The translations under genes were made by a program, and so were the position numbers. DNA of 26,469 nucleotides from Candidatus Neomicrothrix sp. UBA7884 (lineage in GTDB: Bacteria > Actinomycetota > Acidimicrobiia > Acidimicrobiales > MedAcidi-G1), in contig DLRQ01000023.1 in assembly GCA_002501135.1 (NCBI GenBank), positions 1 to 26,469 of the forward strand, written 5' to 3'. Below, piece after piece: positions 22,795-26,469 of the stretch (positions within the stretch are counted from its first letter, which is position 1; every line of letters starts with the position of its first letter). Under the pieces are notes generated by a model. It saw only the letters and a list, made by a program, of their open reading frames with translations. It was not told the origin of the DNA and made no database searches.

Positions 22795-22829
22795 CGGCCG
22801 TCGCATGCCGATTCTGGCCCAATCGGTGG

Positions 22830-23939
22830 TCAGCCCCAGACCTCCAGCGTCTCGGTACGGAACTGATCGAAGCGCCCTTCAGCGATGGAGGCACGCAGGC
22901 GGTCCACAAAGTCGAACAGCCACGCCAGGTTGTGGAGTGACAGGAGGCGGCGTCCGGTGGGCTCGTCGGTCATCAACAGGTGCCTCAGGTAGCCACGTGA
23001 CCATGCGGCTGCCGGGCTGGCAGGAAAGCCCGGGTCGAGCGGGTTGTCGTCGGATGCAAAACGGGCGTTGCGCAGGTTGAGCCTGCCAGCTGAGGTGAGG
23101 ACTGTGCCGTGTCTTGCGTGACGGGTCGGTAGCACGCAGTCGAACATGTCGACGCCGCGGCCGACGACCTCTACAAGGCCCGCCGGGTCACCCAGACCCA
23201 TGAAGTAGCGGGGCTGACCACCGGGCAGTACTGCTGTCACGGCGCTGACCGGGTCCAGCATCTCGTCGCGGGTCTCCCCCACGCTGAGGCCGCCGATGGC
23301 GTAGCCGTCAAAGCCCACCTCGACGGTCCGCTGGGCGCTCTCGGTGCGCAGCGCAACGTCGGTCCCGCCCTGCACGATTCCGAACTGGCACTGCCGCTGC
23401 TGGGCATCAGGGTGATCGAGGAACGCCTGTCGGCCCCTGGCGGCCCATTCAGCCGTGCGTTCGACCACCTTTCGGAGGATGGCGTCGGTCGCGGGCAGGG
23501 CCGGGCAGACGTCGAGGACCATCTGGATGTCGGCCCCCAGGTCGGCCTGCACACCGGCAGCGCCCTCCGGTGTCAGCTTGTGGGTGGAGCCGTCGTAGGT
23601 GGAGCGGAACTCGGCACCCTCATCGTCGACGCGTGGCTGGAGGGAGAAGATCTGGTAGCCGCCGGAGTCGGTGAGGCTCAGCCCCTGCCAGCCGGTGAAG
23701 CCACGCAGGCCTCCGAGGTCGCGCACCACCTCGGCACCGGGGCGCAGCATCAGGTGGTAGGTGTTGGCAAGCACCACCTCTGCTCCCAGTTCCGCCAGGT
23801 CTACCGACGAGAGGTGTCGGACCGCTCCGCGGGTTCCGACCGGCATGAAGCACGGCGTGTTGAACGACCCCCGGGGGGTGTCGACCCGCCCGGTGCGGGC
23901 ACCGTCGCAGTTCGCTGTTTCGTGGAAGGTGGCCTTCAT
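22830..23939 (-). CDS. tgt: tRNA-guanine transglycosylase lacking the zinc cysteines
   Basis: Exchanges guanine 34 of GUN-anticodon tRNAs for preQ1. In 369 residues the catalytic features are present: D91 in DSGGYQ, D143 and C145 (VLDVCP), Q190 (FGIVQGG), the GGLSVGE loop (216-222) and the nucleophile D267 in DMFDCVLPTRHARHG. What is missing is the structural zinc site: where other bacterial enzymes have CxCxxC before the final helix, this one has DPGFPASPA, so the three positions are F305, A307 and A310. The fourth ligand, H336 (LHNL), is kept. Flanking residues (LDP ... WSRGYLRHLL) align well, so this is not a frameshift. The ATG overlaps the queA stop (ATGA). With QueA it makes the queuosine pathway steps on tRNA; preQ1 synthesis genes are not in the window. 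Confidence 0.93.
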   Translation of the reverse strand: MKATFHETANCDGARTGRVDTPRGSFNTPCFMPVGTRGAVRHLSSVDLAELGAEVVLANTYHLMLRPGAEVVRDLGGLRGFTGWQGLSLTDSGGYQIFSLQPRVDDEGAEFRSTYDGSTHKLTPEGAAGVQADLGADIQMVLDVCPALPATDAILRKVVERTAEWAARGRQAFLDHPDAQQRQCQFGIVQGGTDVALRTESAQRTVEVGFDGYAIGGLSVGETRDEMLDPVSAVTAVLPGGQPRYFMGLGDPAGLVEVVGRGVDMFDCVLPTRHARHGTVLTSAGRLNLRNARFASDDNPLDPGFPASPAAAWSRGYLRHLLMTDEPTGRRLLSLHNLAWLFDFVDRLRASIAEGRFDQFRTETLEVWG

Positions 23940-24985
23940 GCCGTGATCCTGTCGGACCTTTGCCTGCCCACCAACATGGCGTCGCCGAATGACAGGAAGC
24001 GGTACCCGCGGGCGAGGGCCAGCGCGTACAGGTCGCGCCAGCGGGGACCCACGAATGCCTCCAGCATCACGAGGAGGGTGGACCTGGGCAGGTGGTAGTT
24101 GGTGAGCAGCACGTCGACGACGCCGAAGTCGAACCCGGGCCGGATGAACAGGTCCGTTCGGCCGGACGTGCCTGCTCCCCCGCTGCCGGCCAGGTTTGCC
24201 GATTCCAGTGCCCGGACGGTCGTGGTTCCGACCGCTATCACCCGGTCGGCAGCCCGGCAGGCATCGAGGGTCGACTCGGCGACCGTGTAGGACTCGGAGT
24301 GCATCATGTGGTCGTCGAGGTTGTCCGCGGTGACGGGCCGGAAGGTGTCGAGGCCCACCACGAGTTCAAGGCGTTCAACTGCAGCACCGGCCGCCCGGCA
24401 GGCGTCGAGCACCTCGCCGGTCAGGTGGAGGCCCGCCGTGGGTGCTGCTGCCGAGGCGGGACGGTGGCTGTAGACGGTCTGGTAGCGCTCCGGGTCGTCG
24501 AGGCGTGTGTGCAGGTACGGGGGAAGGGGCATCTCGCCGTGGGCCTGCACGGCAGCCAGGACACCTGCCGGTCCTGACAGGGAATCTGTCTCGAGCATTA
24601 CCGTGCGCCTGCCCTCACCCAGGTCGTCGCCGACAGTGACGGTCAGGTCGTCGCCGGCTCGCAGCCTCGTTCCCGGCGGAACCCTCCTGCTGGGCCTCAC
24701 GAGGGCCTGCCACTTACAGGCGTCACCGGTCTGTTCCAACAACAGGACCTCGACGGCCCCACCGGTCTCCTTGGTCAGGCGCAGCCGGGCCGGCAACACC
24801 CTGGTGTCGTTGAGGACCAACAGGTCACCTGGGCCGACCATGTCGGGCAGGTCGCTGATGTGGCGGTGCTTCGGGTCGGTCCCGTCGGCAAGGTCGACAA
24901 GCAGGCGGGCCGACGACCGGTCATCCAGGGGCATCTGGGCAATCTGGTCGTCGGGCAGGTCGTAGGCGAAGTCGTCGGGGCCCAT
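23936..24985 (-). CDS. queA: S-adenosylmethionine:tRNA ribosyltransferase-isomerase QueA
   Basis: Transfers and isomerises the ribosyl group of SAM onto preQ1-tRNA to form epoxyqueuosine. The 349-residue protein shows the N-terminal DLPDDQIAQMPLDDRSSARL segment, LNDTRVLPARL, GEMPLPPYL, the SAAAPTAGLHLT active-site segment, TFRPV, MHSE, VGTTTVRALES and LLTNYHLPRSTLL, all in the family order. The ATG at 24985 has no Shine-Dalgarno; TAGGCT lies nine bases upstream, as at alaS. It is 43 bases after ruvB, and its stop overlaps tgt by four bases. The ruvA-ruvB-queA-tgt-yajC order is common across bacteria, less so in actinomycetes that lack queuosine. Confidence 0.95.
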   Translation of the reverse strand: MGPDDFAYDLPDDQIAQMPLDDRSSARLLVDLADGTDPKHRHISDLPDMVGPGDLLVLNDTRVLPARLRLTKETGGAVEVLLLEQTGDACKWQALVRPSRRVPPGTRLRAGDDLTVTVGDDLGEGRRTVMLETDSLSGPAGVLAAVQAHGEMPLPPYLHTRLDDPERYQTVYSHRPASAAAPTAGLHLTGEVLDACRAAGAAVERLELVVGLDTFRPVTADNLDDHMMHSESYTVAESTLDACRAADRVIAVGTTTVRALESANLAGSGGAGTSGRTDLFIRPGFDFGVVDVLLTNYHLPRSTLLVMLEAFVGPRWRDLYALALARGYRFLSFGDAMLVGRQRSDRITA

Positions 24986-24994
24986 GGGCGGGCC

Positions 24995-25000
24995 AGCCTA
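24995..25000 (-). promoter_or_regulatory. Possible -10 of a queA promoter with very short leader
   Basis: TAGGCT followed by GGCCCGCCC and the ATG at 24985, in the 43-base ruvB-queA space. The layout matches alaS closely. No -35 hexamer is recognised. Confidence 0.35.
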
Positions 25001-25028
25001 GGTGGGCCCTGACGGCCTGGGAGGGGCC

Positions 25029-26054
25029 CTAGCCCTCGAAGAGGGAGCCGGGGCGGGCAGGGGCGGTGAGGCCCAGGTGGGTGTATGCGGCCGGGGTGGC
25101 CACCCGCCCCTTGGGTGTGCGCAGGAGGAGGCCCTGTTGGATGAGGAACGGCTCGTAGACGTCTTCGACGGTGTCGTCAGGCTCGCTCACGCAGATGGCG
25201 AGGGTCTTGAGCCCCACGGGACCTCCATCGAACCTCTCGCACAGGGCCGACAGGATCGCCCGGGAGGGGCGGTCGAGCCCCAGGTCGTCGACGGCGAAGA
25301 ACGAGAGGCCATCTCGGGCAACGGTGCCGTCGACGGTGGCGCCACCGCGCTCCACCTGGGCGAAGTCGCGTACCTGTCGCAGCAGCCGGTTGCCGATGCG
25401 TGGGGTTCCCCGGGAGCGGCGTGCGATCTCGCCGGCTCCCTCGGAGTCGAGGTCGACGTCGAGGATCCCGGCGGCCCTGGTGACGATTGACTGCAGGTCG
25501 TCGACCTCGTAGTAGTCGAGGCGGGCGGTGAGGCCGAAACGGTCGCGCAGGGGCCCGGTTATGAGGCCGGTGCGGGTGGTTGCGCCGACCAGGGTGAAGC
25601 GGGGCAGTTCCAGGCGGATCGAGCGGGCTGCAGGGCCCTTGCCGAGCACGATGTCGAGCTCGTAGTCCTCCATTGCCGGGTAGAGGATTTCCTCGACGGC
25701 ACGGGCCAGTCGGTGGATTTCGTCGATGAAGAGGACATCGCCGGGTTCAAGCTTGGTGAGGATGGCGGCGAGGTCGCCGGCCCGCTCCAGTGCCGGCCCC
25801 GACGTGATGTGCAGCTCGGCGTCCATCTCGGCGGCGACGATGTGGGCGAGGGTGGTTTTGCCGAGCCCCGGTGGGCCGGCGAAGAGGAAGTGGTCGGCGG
25901 CCTCGCCGCGTGCGCTGGCTGCCTCCAGCATTACCCGCAGGTGGCCCTTCAGCTCTGGTTGACCAACGAAGTCGTCGAGCCGGCGGGGCCGTAGCCCGAC
26001 CTCGACCTCGACCTCGATGGGGTCGAGGTCAGGTGAGAGGAGTTCTTCGCGCAC
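25029..26054 (-). CDS. ruvB: Holliday junction branch migration helicase RuvB
   Basis: The hexameric AAA+ motor that RuvA loads on Holliday junctions. In 341 residues: GLRPRRLDDFVGQ near the N terminus, Walker A GPPGLGKT (60-67), Walker B FIDEIHR (109-115), the sensor/beta-hairpin part ARSIRLELPRFTLVGATTR, the arginine-finger region GPLRDRFG, and the C-terminal winged helix with GPVGLKTLA. I start at GTG 26054, ten bases after the ruvA stop with GGCAGG five bases upstream, giving the normal length; the open frame to 26108 lies inside ruvA and adds unlike sequence. Confidence 0.96.
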   Translation of the reverse strand: MREELLSPDLDPIEVEVEVGLRPRRLDDFVGQPELKGHLRVMLEAASARGEAADHFLFAGPPGLGKTTLAHIVAAEMDAELHITSGPALERAGDLAAILTKLEPGDVLFIDEIHRLARAVEEILYPAMEDYELDIVLGKGPAARSIRLELPRFTLVGATTRTGLITGPLRDRFGLTARLDYYEVDDLQSIVTRAAGILDVDLDSEGAGEIARRSRGTPRIGNRLLRQVRDFAQVERGGATVDGTVARDGLSFFAVDDLGLDRPSRAILSALCERFDGGPVGLKTLAICVSEPDDTVEDVYEPFLIQQGLLLRTPKGRVATPAAYTHLGLTAPARPGSLFEG

Positions 26055-26059
26055 GGGTA

Positions 26060-26065
26060 CCTGCC
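26060..26065 (-). promoter_or_regulatory. Shine-Dalgarno deciding the ruvB start
   Basis: GGCAGG lies five bases before the GTG at 26054 and just after the ruvA stop, supporting the 341-residue RuvB. Confidence 0.55.
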
Positions 26066-26469
26066 TACGCCCGGGCCAGCCGCTGCAGGGCCTCGCGCAA
26101 GATGACACCCGGGTCGTCGCCGCCGAGGTCGCTCAGCACGGACCGCACCTCGTCGGGGGTGTAGCCGAGGCCACCGAGGGCCTCCTGCACCTCGGCGAGC
26201 GCCGAGCGGGGTGCGGATGCGTCGGCCGGGTCGGCGGGCACCGTGTCGATGGGGAGGTCGAGGGATGCCTTCAGCTCGACGAGGAGCCGGGTGGCGGTTT
26301 TCTTACCGACGCCGGGCACGAGGCACAGGGCGGCCACGTCGTCGTCGGCGAGGACCCGGGCCAGTTCTGTTGGCCCGTGCACGCCGAGTACGGCCAGGGC
26401 CAGGGATGGCCCCACGCCATGTGCCGAGAGGAGGGCCTCGAAACAGGTTCGCTCGGAGCGCTCGAGGAA
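26065..26469 (-). CDS. ruvA: Holliday junction DNA helicase subunit RuvA, N-terminal part beyond window
   Basis: Binds Holliday junctions as a tetramer and recruits RuvB. The last 134 residues are visible, entering from the right edge in frame. Both helix-hairpin-helix motifs of domain II are present: FEALLSAHGVGPSLALAVL and LCLVPGVGKKTATRLLVELK. After an Asp/Pro/Ala-rich linker comes domain III (about the last 47 residues: ALAEVQEALGGLGYTPDEV and onward), which contacts RuvB. The first residues (FLERSERTCFEALL) correspond to the end of the OB domain. The stop lies ten bases before ruvB. ruvC, usually next upstream, would lie outside the window. Confidence 0.93.
   Translation of the reverse strand, partial: FLERSERTCFEALLSAHGVGPSLALAVLGVHGPTELARVLADDDVAALCLVPGVGKKTATRLLVELKASLDLPIDTVPADPADASAPRSALAEVQEALGGLGYTPDEVRSVLSDLGGDDPGVILREALQRLARA

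Noticed and set aside
22711..22829. CCCG-TTA-CGGG in the tgt-yajC space as a terminator
   Set aside because: Only a 4-bp stem and no U-tract follow.
26055..26108. Longer RuvB start at 26108
   Set aside because: It falls in the coding end of ruvA and gives a Cys/Pro-rich extension not seen in RuvB.

Overview
The window is a dense block of housekeeping genes from a high-GC bacterium. Every gene I can support reads on the minus strand, so the genes run from the right end to the left: ruvA (partial), ruvB, queA, tgt, yajC, secD, secF, a possible 29-codon leader ORF, relA/spoT, hisS, aspS, rarA, a small membrane protein, alaS, ruvX, mltG, aroE, a prepilin peptidase, aroK, aroB, aroQ, an M24 peptidase, efp, nusB, a 389-base non-coding gap, pyrR, pyrB and pyrC (partial). 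From memory this order resembles actinomycetes such as Mycobacterium tuberculosis (ruvAB, yajC-secD-secF, relA, hisS, aspS, rarA, alaS, ruvX, mltG, aroE, A24 peptidase, aroK, aroB, aroQ, pepQ, efp, nusB). With the GC richness and GTG starts this points to Actinobacteria. The paired queA-tgt genes and the absence of aroC and apt at their usual places suggest a deep branch, perhaps Acidimicrobiia; that placement is inference.

Right part (about 17.4-26.5 kb): Holliday-junction branch migration (ruvAB), tRNA queuosine modification (tgt, queA), the Sec accessory complex (yajC, secD, secF) and (p)ppGpp metabolism (relA/spoT), then hisS. Middle (about 8.3-17.4 kb): AspRS, AlaRS, the replication-repair ATPase RarA, a small membrane protein, RuvX and the glycan-terminating MltG. 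Left-middle (2.7-8.3 kb): four shikimate genes (aroE, aroK, aroB, aroQ) with an A24 prepilin peptidase between aroE and aroK, then a proline peptidase, EF-P and NusB. Left end: the pyrimidine operon pyrR-pyrB-pyrC. Many neighbours overlap by 1-8 bases (ATGA, GTGA, TGATG), which implies translational coupling.

The strongest unusual signal is ahead of and inside pyrR. A near-ideal PyrR-binding hairpin (2355-2396, hexaloop CCGUGA) runs into the pyrR Shine-Dalgarno, and a textbook intrinsic terminator (2293-2319) lies inside pyrR codons 9-16. I propose that PyrR blocks pyrR translation and thereby frees the terminator to stop the operon. Other points: Tgt has lost the three zinc-binding cysteines; relA is preceded by a possible leaderless 29-residue ORF with a 12-bp bulged hairpin; several SD-less starts have a TANNNT hexamer 6-9 bases upstream, suggesting leaderless internal promoters; PyrB, HisRS and AspRS carry informative substitutions. 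I found no mobile element, CRISPR array, convincing RNA gene or novel defence-like system.
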